Source: Terriglobia bacterium
Lineage (GTDB): Bacteria; Acidobacteriota; Terriglobia; Bryobacterales; Bryobacteraceae
Assembly (NCBI GenBank): GCA_020073615.1
Contig: JAIQEX010000059.1
Span: 1-39,939, forward strand
Direction of reading: 5' to 3'
Length of the DNA stretch: 39,939 nt
Shown: one piece after another, positions 1 to 6,911 of the stretch
Layout of the letters: each line of letters starts with the position of its first letter
How positions within the stretch are numbered: position 1 is the first letter of the stretch
Made by a program: the position numbers and the translations under genes
Notes under the pieces: generated by a model
Database searches by the model: none
What the model saw: the letters and a program-made list of their open reading frames with translations, nothing else
What the model was told of the DNA's origin: nothing

Positions 1-150
1 TTCACGCGAACCTACGCGCGCCTGTTGCGTCCAAAACTCGCTCAAATCATGCCCGCTGGTCCACCCGGAGACTCTCCTCTCCGGGCCGCCTTCGATCGTC
101 TCCAGACGGAGATTGACCGCTGCTGCAAGGAGGAAAAACTCGTCGCCTGA
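1..150 (+). pseudogene. C-terminal fragment, probable IS transposase
   Basis: An open frame enters from the left window edge and stops at TGA 148-150, giving 49 residues (FTRTYARLLRPKLAQIMP, then ...DRLQTEIDRCCKEEKLVA). The arginine/leucine-rich helix followed by a basic tail ending in LVA resembles the extreme C-terminus of insertion-sequence transposases common in Acidobacteria. This is recognition from memory, not a search. The break in the haloperoxidase gene at about 231 supports an IS terminus lying between 151 and about 235. Whether the gene is complete to the left cannot be seen. Confidence 0.4.
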
Positions 151-230
151 AAACTTGACTCATTTACATTACAATCTCTTGGGTAAGGACTCTAGTGCCT
201 TGCGGACAGGCTGCAATAACTTCCCCACAG

Positions 231-512
231 CTAGCGAGAGGTAGCAGCGATGGCAGCGGCTGCCGAGGCTCCTGGATCCTGTGGCGGTCCCGGCGTGTAT
301 GAGCCGTGGCGGGTATCAATCGCATTCAATGCGTCGTGAATCGATGCGTACAGGATCGCGTAGGTCCTTGATTGGCCGACAGGGTCGGTGCCCTGCGTCG
401 GGGTGAGCGCTTTCCCGGCCACTGTGTTCCAGAAGGTGACGGGGTCGGCAGCGGCGAGCGAGTTCGCGTCTCCTACTGCCAGCGCAAGCGTGAACAGTAA
501 ACGTTTCGACAT
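231..512 (-). pseudogene. truncated vanadium-dependent haloperoxidase-like gene (N-terminal 93 residues)
   Basis: The frame starts at ATG 512 with AAGGAG seven bases upstream and encodes a signal-peptide-like N-terminus (MSKRLLFTLALAVG). It continues as DPVTFWNTVAGKAL...RTYAILYASIHDALNAID. This run is typical of the start of the PAP2/vanadium haloperoxidase-like exported proteins of Acidobacteria, which are normally about 400 residues or more. Here the frame ends after 93 residues at a stop next to the IS-like sequence to the left, so the phosphate/vanadate-binding domain is absent. It is divergent from the STAND regulator at 687. Most likely an IS insertion or deletion cut the gene, but its start and ribosome-binding site remain. 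Confidence 0.6.
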
Positions 513-607
513 GGGTTTGCTCCTTAGGTTTGGTTGTGTTCGGCGGGGGCTGCAGAGTTGATCGCCTTCGCTTTACACTGTCAGTTTGGGGCGAATTGGA
601 CCGGCGA

Positions 608-637
608 GCATGAGGCTGGGATGAGATCGGGATGAGA
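608..637. promoter_or_regulatory. three 11-bp-phased direct repeats, candidate operator
   Basis: The pentamer ATGAG occurs at 610-614, 621-625 and 632-636, exactly 11 bp apart. The last two copies are part of a longer identical repeat, GGGATGAGA, at 618-626 and 629-637. Direct repeats spaced by about one helical turn are the usual target of OmpR-type winged-helix dimers. The site lies in the divergent region between the haloperoxidase-like gene (start 512) and the regulator at 687, whose C-terminus is such a winged helix. The link between repeat and regulator is inference. Confidence 0.5.
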
Positions 638-686
638 AATCAAAATCATTGATAACTCTCTGTATTTCAATGGATTGCGATGCCGT

Positions 687-2651
687 ATGAGGACCATCAA
701 GGACAGTCTTGAGCGCTCTCACGCTGACCGTTTCAGCGGGCGGGAGCGCGAGTTGGCGCGGCTTGCCACGCTGTTCGATCCCACAGGACCGCTCATCGTG
801 CTCCTGCATGGCGTTGGTGGCATCGGGAAGACAAGTCTGGTGCGCGTATTTGAGCGAGAATCGGCTGCTCGGGGCCGGCAGGTGCGCCTGCTCGATTGCC
901 GCGGCGTCGAGCCGGTTCCGCTCGGCCTTTTGGGTGCCATCGGAACCTCGCTCGGCGTGGAATTGAGAAATGTCTCTGAGGTGGCGGCTGCGGTCGGTGC
1001 CTTAGCCGAGCCGATGGTTTTCGCCTTGGACAACTACGAAGCCCTGCGCCTTCTGGATGGTTGGTTGCGCACAGAGTTCCTTCCGGCCCTGCCCATATCG
1101 GCGAGGTTCATTATCATGGGGCGTTCGCTCGCTACCGCCCCTTGGATAGCTGCTCCCGGTTGGGCGGACCATGTGCTGAGTTTGCGGCTGGGTCCTCTTC
1201 CGGAAGCAGATGTCGCAGCTTTCCTGGCCAGGCGCGGGTTCACGGAAGCGGTCCAGGACCGGATTGCCCGCTTCTCTAGAGGAAATCCTCTCGCTCTCCA
1301 GTTGTGTACGGCCAGTCTTGCGGACAAACCCGACGCTCTCAGCGGCGACCTGGAGCTTAATCAGGTTATCGATTACCTGGCTCTCACGTGCGTAAACGAA
1401 ATCGCCGACCCCGTGCTGAGGGAAGCGATTGAAGCCGCATCTCTCGTTCGCCGGGTTACCAGACCCGTTCTCAAAGCGATGCTGCCGGACCATTCCGCCG
1501 AGAGCATTTTGGCGAATCTGCGCCAGCTTTCATTCGTCGAGGCGGCGGCCGACGGGCTTGTGTTACACGATGCCTTCCGCCTGGCTATTGAGTCCCGCGT
1601 GTCGGCTATGGACCCTGTCCGAACCCGGAAACTGAAACGAGCAGCCTGGCAATCCATGCGAGATCAGTTGGTGGTTGCGGGAGCACGAGATACTTGGCGG
1701 CACACAGCCGACTTGTTGTTCCTCTTGGAGCGCCCGCTCCTACGCGAGGCGTTCTTTCCTTCCGGGGCTACGCTACGCGTCGAAAGGGCCAGACTCGCCG
1801 ATCGCGACCCGATTTTGGAAATAGCACGAATCCATGATGGTGACAGTGGCGCTGCCATCATGTCCGAGTGGTGGAAACAAGCCGCGCACATGTTCTCGGT
1901 GGTTCGCGGAAGCGCTGGAGAAGTGGTCGGATTTTACGTCATGGCGCGGCCTCAGGATATCCCGCGATCTCTGGCCGAGTGCGATCCGCTGCTGGCGGTT
2001 TGGCTTAGTTACGTGCAGGCTCGCGGGAGCGATCCGCGACGGCCCTACCTTTTGATTCGCTGTCTGCTGTCGCGCGCCCTGGGAGAACGCCAAAGCCCGG
2101 AGTGGGCGGCTTGCGTTTTGGATGCCAAGCGAGCGTATCTGGAGAATCCGCGAGCAGTGGGGGTGTTTACGGCGATCCGGGAACCTGCGTCGGTTCCACA
2201 GGCTGTGATGGACCTCGGGTTTGAACTCGAACCAAGCCTGACTGTCTCGATCGGTCAGTCGCTCATTCACACGGCCGTGCTTCCGTTTGGGCCACAGGGT
2301 CCGATGCATTGGATATTGGAGTTCGTCGGCAGCGACCTGTCGCGGGAGTCGGTTGGTTCTTCGAAACCTCAGGTCGAGCTTGATGTCTCCCGCCGGCAGT
2401 TAGCAACCCGCGACGGCGGCCGGTTCAATCTCACAAAACTGGAGTTCGAGTTGATGTCTTACCTGTCACAGCGTCCCGGCAGCGTGGTGACACGCGACGA
2501 ATTGCTGCGTGAGGTTTGGAAGCAGCCTTTCGGCGGAAGCAATGTTGTCGATGTGGTCGTTCGAGGCCTTCGCAGAAAACTGGGCGGCAACGCTTGGGTA
2601 ATCGGCACAGTGAAAGGCCACGGCTATCAGTACAACGATACCGAATCGTGA
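687..2651 (+). CDS. STAND-type ATPase with C-terminal OmpR-like winged-helix domain
   Basis: A 654-residue putative signal-responsive transcription regulator. The N-terminus has a Walker A motif (GVGGIGKTS, residues 42-50) after an RFSGRERELARL start typical of AAA_16/STAND ATPases. A Walker B-like FALDNYEAL follows near residue 110. A helical region comes next, then a middle part (about 360-530) vaguely reminiscent of an acyltransferase fold. The last ~90 residues (FNLTKLEFELMSYL...LLREVWK...VRGLRRKLG...GHGYQY) are a clear Trans_reg_C winged helix. ATG 687 is preferred over TTG 675, which adds only four residues. It lies divergent to the truncated haloperoxidase gene and close to phased repeats that may be its operator. 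The ligand is unknown. Confidence 0.75.
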   Translation: MRTIKDSLERSHADRFSGRERELARLATLFDPTGPLIVLLHGVGGIGKTSLVRVFERESAARGRQVRLLDCRGVEPVPLGLLGAIGTSLGVELRNVSEVAAAVGALAEPMVFALDNYEALRLLDGWLRTEFLPALPISARFIIMGRSLATAPWIAAPGWADHVLSLRLGPLPEADVAAFLARRGFTEAVQDRIARFSRGNPLALQLCTASLADKPDALSGDLELNQVIDYLALTCVNEIADPVLREAIEAASLVRRVTRPVLKAMLPDHSAESILANLRQLSFVEAAADGLVLHDAFRLAIESRVSAMDPVRTRKLKRAAWQSMRDQLVVAGARDTWRHTADLLFLLERPLLREAFFPSGATLRVERARLADRDPILEIARIHDGDSGAAIMSEWWKQAAHMFSVVRGSAGEVVGFYVMARPQDIPRSLAECDPLLAVWLSYVQARGSDPRRPYLLIRCLLSRALGERQSPEWAACVLDAKRAYLENPRAVGVFTAIREPASVPQAVMDLGFELEPSLTVSIGQSLIHTAVLPFGPQGPMHWILEFVGSDLSRESVGSSKPQVELDVSRRQLATRDGGRFNLTKLEFELMSYLSQRPGSVVTRDELLREVWKQPFGGSNVVDVVVRGLRRKLGGNAWVIGTVKGHGYQYNDTES

Positions 2652-2819
2652 GAGCCGCAAAGGGAAGAAAGCCGACCTCATGTGCCGCTCCGAGTGTGCG
2701 GTCGATTCGGACAGAACACATTTGTGAACATCGCTGCTTCGATGATCTCAGCGATCGCAGCGGGCGGCGTCGCTAGTGGGAATGGGCCTTTGCCGTTTTG
2801 GCTCCTTCGCCGCTCGCCA

Positions 2820-3272
2820 TTACTCCTTCGCCGCGGCCTCCAGCGTGGCGACGTCGAACTTCACCATCTTCATCATCGCCGCCATCGCATTGGGATGCTT
2901 CAGGATCTCGCCAATCCTCTCCGGCACGATCTGCCAGCACAGGCCGAACTTGTCCGTCAGCCAGCCGCAGGCCATGGGCTTGCCACCCTCAAGCAGCTTG
3001 TCCCAGTAGCGGTCGATCTCGCCCTGGTCCTTGCACGCGACGGAGTACGAGAAAGCCGGCGTGAGCGCCTGCGCGGGGCCGCCGTTGAGGAACGTCATTT
3101 GCTGGCCCATTAGTTCGATGGTGATGGTCGCGATCTTTCCGGCGGGCCAGGGCCCCACGCCGCTCGAACGCAGCTCGCCCACCTTCTTCGCTTCCGGAAA
3201 TACCGAAAGATAAAACTTCGCAGCGTCCTCGGCGTTGTCGTTGAACCACAGAAACGGTGTGATCTTGTTCAT
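2820..3272 (-). CDS. VOC family protein, PhnB-like
   Basis: A 150-residue cytoplasmic protein of the glyoxalase/bleomycin-resistance (VOC) fold, PhnB or 3-demethylubiquinone-methyltransferase-like group. It begins MNKITPFLWFNDNAEDAAKFY and continues with MTFLNGGP and ACGWLTDKFGLCWQIVP, the usual landmarks of this group. Members bind a metal or small ligand; few have a proven reaction, so no substrate is proposed. The start at 3272 is chosen because GGAGG lies seven bases upstream and the family begins there. It stands alone, convergent with the STAND regulator and with no operon partner. Confidence 0.8.
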   Translation of the reverse strand: MNKITPFLWFNDNAEDAAKFYLSVFPEAKKVGELRSSGVGPWPAGKIATITIELMGQQMTFLNGGPAQALTPAFSYSVACKDQGEIDRYWDKLLEGGKPMACGWLTDKFGLCWQIVPERIGEILKHPNAMAAMMKMVKFDVATLEAAAKE

Positions 3273-3497
3273 GTTCTGGCCTCCATTTCGATAGTATCCG
3301 TCGTCGAAGCCGCAGAGAACCGCACCCGACTTCAATCTAACCACGTGGCCAATCGCAGGGCGTGCGGGTCAGTTCCATGATCGTCGGCCACTCGGAAGCG
3401 ATCCAAGTTGACGCGTTAAACCGCGAATCCTACACCGGCCGCTCAACTACCCAAACGACGATCTGGGACGGGTGATACAAGCGCGGTACGACCAGAC

Positions 3498-3575
3498 GGT
3501 AGGATCTTGCCGCCTTTTTTGGCACGTTTTGCCACCTTCTGTGGCACAAATTGTCAACAATTCTGACAACCTACA
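3498..3575 (-). mobile_element. solo right end of an older, related Tn7-like transposon
   Basis: Read on the minus strand, this 78-bp stretch begins TGTAGGTTGTCAGAATTG and ends GATCCTACC. Aligned without gaps to the 78-bp right end of the adjacent intact element (10304-10381) it matches at roughly two thirds of positions by eye count. Near-identical blocks occur at the terminus (ACAACCTACA against TCAACCTACA), at CTGTGGCA, and at the inner TAGGAT. It points the same way as that right end. No matching left end was found to its left in the window, so its element is either deleted or extends past the left edge. Confidence 0.65.
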
Positions 3576-3578
3576 GCG

Positions 3579-3583
3579 CTGGA
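3579..3583. repeat. target site duplication, left copy (CTGGA)
   Basis: CTGGA immediately precedes the TGTAGG left terminus at 3584. The same five bases immediately follow the right terminus at 10381. Five-base duplications are characteristic of Tn7/Tn5053-type DDE transposition. Confidence 0.85.
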
Positions 3584-3724
3584 TGTAGGATGCCAGAGGA
3601 GTTGAAAACGGCTGTATTGATTTCAAAGGGCGAACTGCGCCCTGTGCCACAGATCGTGAAAAACCTCGCCACGGTTAGTGAAAATATCCTACACGTTTGC
3701 CAGAGTTGTTGAAATAATCCTACG
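3584..3724 (+). repeat. left transposon end with four TnsB-type binding sites
   Basis: Reading inward, four degenerate copies are visible. The terminal one starts TGTAGGATGCCAGAGGAGTTG at 3584, shown here as TGTAGGATGCCAGAG then GAGTTGAAAA. The second is TGCCACAGATCGTGAAAAA near 3645-3663. The third (3666-3693) runs TCGCCACGG to ATATCCTACA. The fourth (3697-3724) runs TTGCCAGAG to ATAATCCTACG. The shared core is GCCA(C/G)-N6-7-TGAAA, often followed by ATCCTAC. This mirrors the multi-site left end of Tn7. Site limits are by eye. Confidence 0.75.
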
Positions 3725-3767
3725 CAAGCAAGATTCGCGCCGGCCGTCTTATGGGCGCGCGCGCGAT

Positions 3768-3799
3768 GAACTGCCTGCCAGCGGTCCCGTGGGCAGTTC
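3768..3799. other. short hairpin downstream of tniQ
   Basis: GAACTGCC (3768-3775) and GGCAGTTC (3792-3799) form an 8-bp stem with a 16-base loop between the tniQ stop and the left-end sites. No T-run follows on the minus strand, so a rho-independent terminator is not established. It is the only structured sequence in the ~120 bases between tniQ and the end array. It does not look like a CRISPR repeat. Confidence 0.3.
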
Positions 3800-3846
3800 G
3801 CGTGCCACCATAGTGGCGAATGCCATTGGAAGCATAATAGCGCCTC

Positions 3847-5949
3847 TCATTCGGGGCTTCGAGCGTGCGGCACCTCCGCCATGAAGTCGAGCGTATCATC
3901 CGCGCCGACTCGTCGCATGGGTTTACCCAAAGCGCTTTCCCTGGCCAGTTTGTACTCGGCCCATTTCTTCTTCCCGGCAGCCTTGATTCGGTGCTGTGCC
4001 TCCTCCCTCAGCATCCTGCGGCTTGGAAGCTGTATCTGGGCTGCAACATCCTTGCCGAGGAAAAATGCGCGTCCCTGTCCAACATCAGGTATGGGGATCG
4101 CAAGCAGCGGTGTGCCTGACTCTTTCAGGTGGCGTGTGAGACAACCACTGTTGAGACGGAATCGCCTGGCGAGGGCCGAAGCCGCCACGTACTGTCCCGC
4201 GAAACTTTGAACCTCGTTCTCGGGTACCAGTTTGGAAAATCCGTTCCGATACCCGGGAGCAACGCTAAGCAGGCCTTGTGCTACCAAGCCGCGAACAACA
4301 TTGGTTCTGATACCCAACATGAATGCCGCCTCCCTGAAGTTGAGGAAGACCTCGGGGCGTACCTTGACCTCCGGCACCGGGCGGTACTTGCGCAGGTCTT
4401 CGGACCGGAACAGGTAACCTGTGATTCCTCGAAAGCGCTTGGTGTATCCGACCGGCGCAAGACTGCCGTCGATGACTGCCCGGATAACCGCGGCAAGGCC
4501 TGAACCACAGCCGAGGTAGTTCTTCATGGCATGGCGTAACGCGATCAGTTCGACCGGTCTGGAGTACTCCCTCAACGGCACAGCGTGTTTTTCGAAAGCT
4601 TGTTTGATTCCCATCACATCTTCCCGCAAGAAGAAGAAGCCGGCAGGAAAGTCGTGCTCAGGTCCGTCGACGTATCGGATGGCTCCCGCGGCGGCGACTC
4701 TGACCAGGGTGACATTTCTTAGGCCCAACGTCGGCATTGCCTCGGGGCGCGACATGTAGCGAGCGAGTTCTGCGTCGCGGGCAGCAATCCATCGGTTCAG
4801 CGACTCGCGCCGGATCCAGCATTCCGTTCGGCTCCCGCCGCATCGCATAGTTCGGAAGATGGCTTCGAGTTCGCCCTGGTGGACTAGATCCAAGATCTTT
4901 CCACTGCCCGTGCGCGCAATTGAATGCGCCTCATTTGCCGTCACCCAATGGGAATTCCGGCGCACAGCGGCAGAGAAAAAGCGGTGCTGGCCACGGATCA
5001 AGCCCTTCCAATCCTCGATTGCAAAGTTCTCGAAGGCATCGTGGATGAACCCGAATTCGCTACGCGGCAAAACACGGAACAAGTGCCGGTAAAAGTTCCC
5101 GAAGATCTCGCTGAAGTTGAGAGCAGCCGGATGAGTGGATCCCGGCGGGAGCATGTTCCGCAGCACTTCCCGGAGGGGACGAGGCCATTCTCTCAGCACC
5201 GCAACCGCCGCGCGGTCGATCTCCGTTGCAGCAAAAAGATCTGTGGCGGTGAACGGCCGTTGTTTCCGGCGCAACCCGTTCTTTTCCCGAATGGAACCGA
5301 GAAAGAGATTGAGCCTCAGCAATGCCCCGAGCCTCAAACCAAGCATTTCCGGCGGAAAGGCGCATTCCGTCAGATCGAGTTCAGCGGCTACGCCGGCCGG
5401 GACCCCGGCCGCCCTGTAGATCGCCGCGTTGATTGCGACCAGATCGCAGGTCGCTGGTTCGGGCTTGACGGTGCGCAAGTCGAGTCCGCACCGACATTCG
5501 TGTACCGCCGGACGTTGCCAAGCGAGGCTCCTCTTGCATGCCGGGCACTGATTCAGGAGATGACAGCGGTGGATCGGGCAAGTTGTGACGAGGCCCAGAT
5601 CCCACACGGCCCACCAGATGGGGCGATCGCTGAGGCAGCGAGGGCATATGCGTGGGCACCTGTAATTCAGATCATCGGCGCTGATCCGTTCGCCACGGAA
5701 CAGACGTAGGTCGAATCGAGTTCGTCCATTGATGTGCCGATAGCACAGCGCCCGCCACTCTTCAGGTTCCAACCGCAGCACGTGTGCAATCTGCTTGGCA
5801 GTATCGTCCCGCTCCAGCCCGGACCGCGGCAAGCCGGCAATCTCGGCCAGTGAAAGAGGGCCGGGGTAGCCGTGCTCGTGCGCCACGCGGCAAAGATATC
5901 CGCGAGGACTCTCACCCGGTAGCGGGTCCACGCGGAAGAGCAGTCTCAT
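3847..5949 (-). CDS. tniQ: TniQ/TnsD-like target-selection protein
   Basis: A 700-residue protein of the TniQ superfamily, which in Tn7-like elements binds the target (TnsD type) or a CRISPR complex (TniQ type) and recruits TnsC. The N-terminus (MRLLFRVDPLPGESPRGYLCRVA) and zinc ribbon are diagnostic: C102-x2-C105, C124-x2-H127, C135-x2-C138 and C152-x-C154. About 500 further residues contain several helix-turn-helix-like stretches (for example LNFREAAFMLGIRTNVVRGL and ALARRFRLNSGCLTRHL). Such a long C-terminus is expected of a DNA-reading TnsD-type protein rather than a short Cascade-bound TniQ. The start at 5949 overlaps the tnsC stop as ATGA. It is last in the operon. Confidence 0.9.
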   Translation of the reverse strand: MRLLFRVDPLPGESPRGYLCRVAHEHGYPGPLSLAEIAGLPRSGLERDDTAKQIAHVLRLEPEEWRALCYRHINGRTRFDLRLFRGERISADDLNYRCPRICPRCLSDRPIWWAVWDLGLVTTCPIHRCHLLNQCPACKRSLAWQRPAVHECRCGLDLRTVKPEPATCDLVAINAAIYRAAGVPAGVAAELDLTECAFPPEMLGLRLGALLRLNLFLGSIREKNGLRRKQRPFTATDLFAATEIDRAAVAVLREWPRPLREVLRNMLPPGSTHPAALNFSEIFGNFYRHLFRVLPRSEFGFIHDAFENFAIEDWKGLIRGQHRFFSAAVRRNSHWVTANEAHSIARTGSGKILDLVHQGELEAIFRTMRCGGSRTECWIRRESLNRWIAARDAELARYMSRPEAMPTLGLRNVTLVRVAAAGAIRYVDGPEHDFPAGFFFLREDVMGIKQAFEKHAVPLREYSRPVELIALRHAMKNYLGCGSGLAAVIRAVIDGSLAPVGYTKRFRGITGYLFRSEDLRKYRPVPEVKVRPEVFLNFREAAFMLGIRTNVVRGLVAQGLLSVAPGYRNGFSKLVPENEVQSFAGQYVAASALARRFRLNSGCLTRHLKESGTPLLAIPIPDVGQGRAFFLGKDVAAQIQLPSRRMLREEAQHRIKAAGKKKWAEYKLARESALGKPMRRVGADDTLDFMAEVPHARSPE

Positions 5950-6911
5950 GCGTGCAACTCCAGACGCACACGGCTGCTGCCAGCGGGGGCGCGCGGCACG
6001 CAGGTTCGTGCGCTTGGCACCGTTATCGGCGGAGCCTGGCAATCGAAGCTGTCAATGAACGGATTCGGATCCTCCAGCCGCTCCGACCACACATGCTCCG
6101 CGAAAGACTCCGCGAGGGTGCGTAACGTGATCTGCCGACGCGGATGGCAACGGGCGATCCGGGCGGCGCCGCGGATGATCTTCATCGTGTAGCCGATCAG
6201 GCCGTATGAAGCATAGTGCATGCGGAAAGCCATATCGACCTCCGACAGACAGGGCATTCCGTACTCCGGAAGCTGTTCTTGAACGGCGCGGAGGAAGGCC
6301 CGGTATGTTGTCCGATCGTCTTTGGCGTCCCAACGAAAAGCCCCTACGCGCAAGGTCGCGCCAAAGCGGCGCCGCAGTTGTTCATTCTGCTTGAGGACTT
6401 CCAAACAACGTTGTAGGCCGAGTACCACGATTGCCAGTCGGGCTTCCTCGACTTGTTCCTTCAGCCAATCCGCAACATCGTTCGGGATGTTTGCCTGCCG
6501 GACATCCACGAAATGCTGGAACTCATCGAGCGCCAGCAGGCGCACACGGCACCGCTTCATCAACTCCCGGAGACGAATGCTTTTGGCCACGGTGTTGCCG
6601 CGCGACCATAGTGGATCACCGAGCTGATATAGGAGCGTTTCGGCGAAACTCTTCACCGTTGGGCGGGCTGGAACCTTTGCAACCAGCACCGGCACTTCCA
6701 GCCCCCATCTGTGGTCAACGCGCGGATGGAGGCTGGCGAAGTACGAAATGATCGTGGTCTTCCCACTGCCGCTTTCGCCAACGATGGGACAGCAGTCCGG
6801 TTCGGCGGTGGCTTCATGACTGTCAAAGCACGCCTGGACTCGCCCAACGGCGGTCTTGAATAACGGGTATTTGACCAGTACACGTTCGGATCGCTCCATG
6901 GATTCCGTCAT
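5946..6911 (-). CDS. tnsC: TnsC/TniB-like AAA+ ATPase transposition regulator
   Basis: A 321-residue AAA+ ATPase of the TniB/TnsC group. Such proteins polymerise on DNA and connect target selector and transposase. Walker A is GESGSGKTT (residues 45-53) and Walker B is LLALDEFQHF (D129, E130); the FQHF after the acidic pair is typical of this family. The N-terminus (VLVKYPLFKTAVGRVQACFD) and the C-terminal lid region (YGLIGYTMKIIRGAARIA) also fit. Its start overlaps the tnsB stop as ATGA (6908-6911), and its own stop overlaps the tniQ start, so translation is probably coupled throughout. The last ~40 residues are proline/arginine-rich and may contact TniQ (inference). Confidence 0.9.
   Translation of the reverse strand: MTESMERSERVLVKYPLFKTAVGRVQACFDSHEATAEPDCCPIVGESGSGKTTIISYFASLHPRVDHRWGLEVPVLVAKVPARPTVKSFAETLLYQLGDPLWSRGNTVAKSIRLRELMKRCRVRLLALDEFQHFVDVRQANIPNDVADWLKEQVEEARLAIVVLGLQRCLEVLKQNEQLRRRFGATLRVGAFRWDAKDDRTTYRAFLRAVQEQLPEYGMPCLSEVDMAFRMHYASYGLIGYTMKIIRGAARIARCHPRRQITLRTLAESFAEHVWSERLEDPNPFIDSFDCQAPPITVPSARTCVPRAPAGSSRVRLELHA

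Noticed and set aside
3415-3435. Extra TnsB-like site (AATCCTACA) left of the solo end
   Set aside because: Only the last nine bases agree with the ATCCTACA part of the sites; the GCCA...TGAAA core is missing, so it may be chance.
3447-3650. 67-codon minus-strand frame across the transposon boundary
   Set aside because: It spans the old right end, the target duplication and the new left end, so it cannot be an ancestral gene; no ribosome-binding site is seen.
3725-3846. Possible guide RNA or CRISPR repeat between tniQ and the left transposon end
   Set aside because: Only one hairpin (GAACTGCC/GGCAGTTC) is present, with no repeated units, no cas gene and nothing matching the flanking target.
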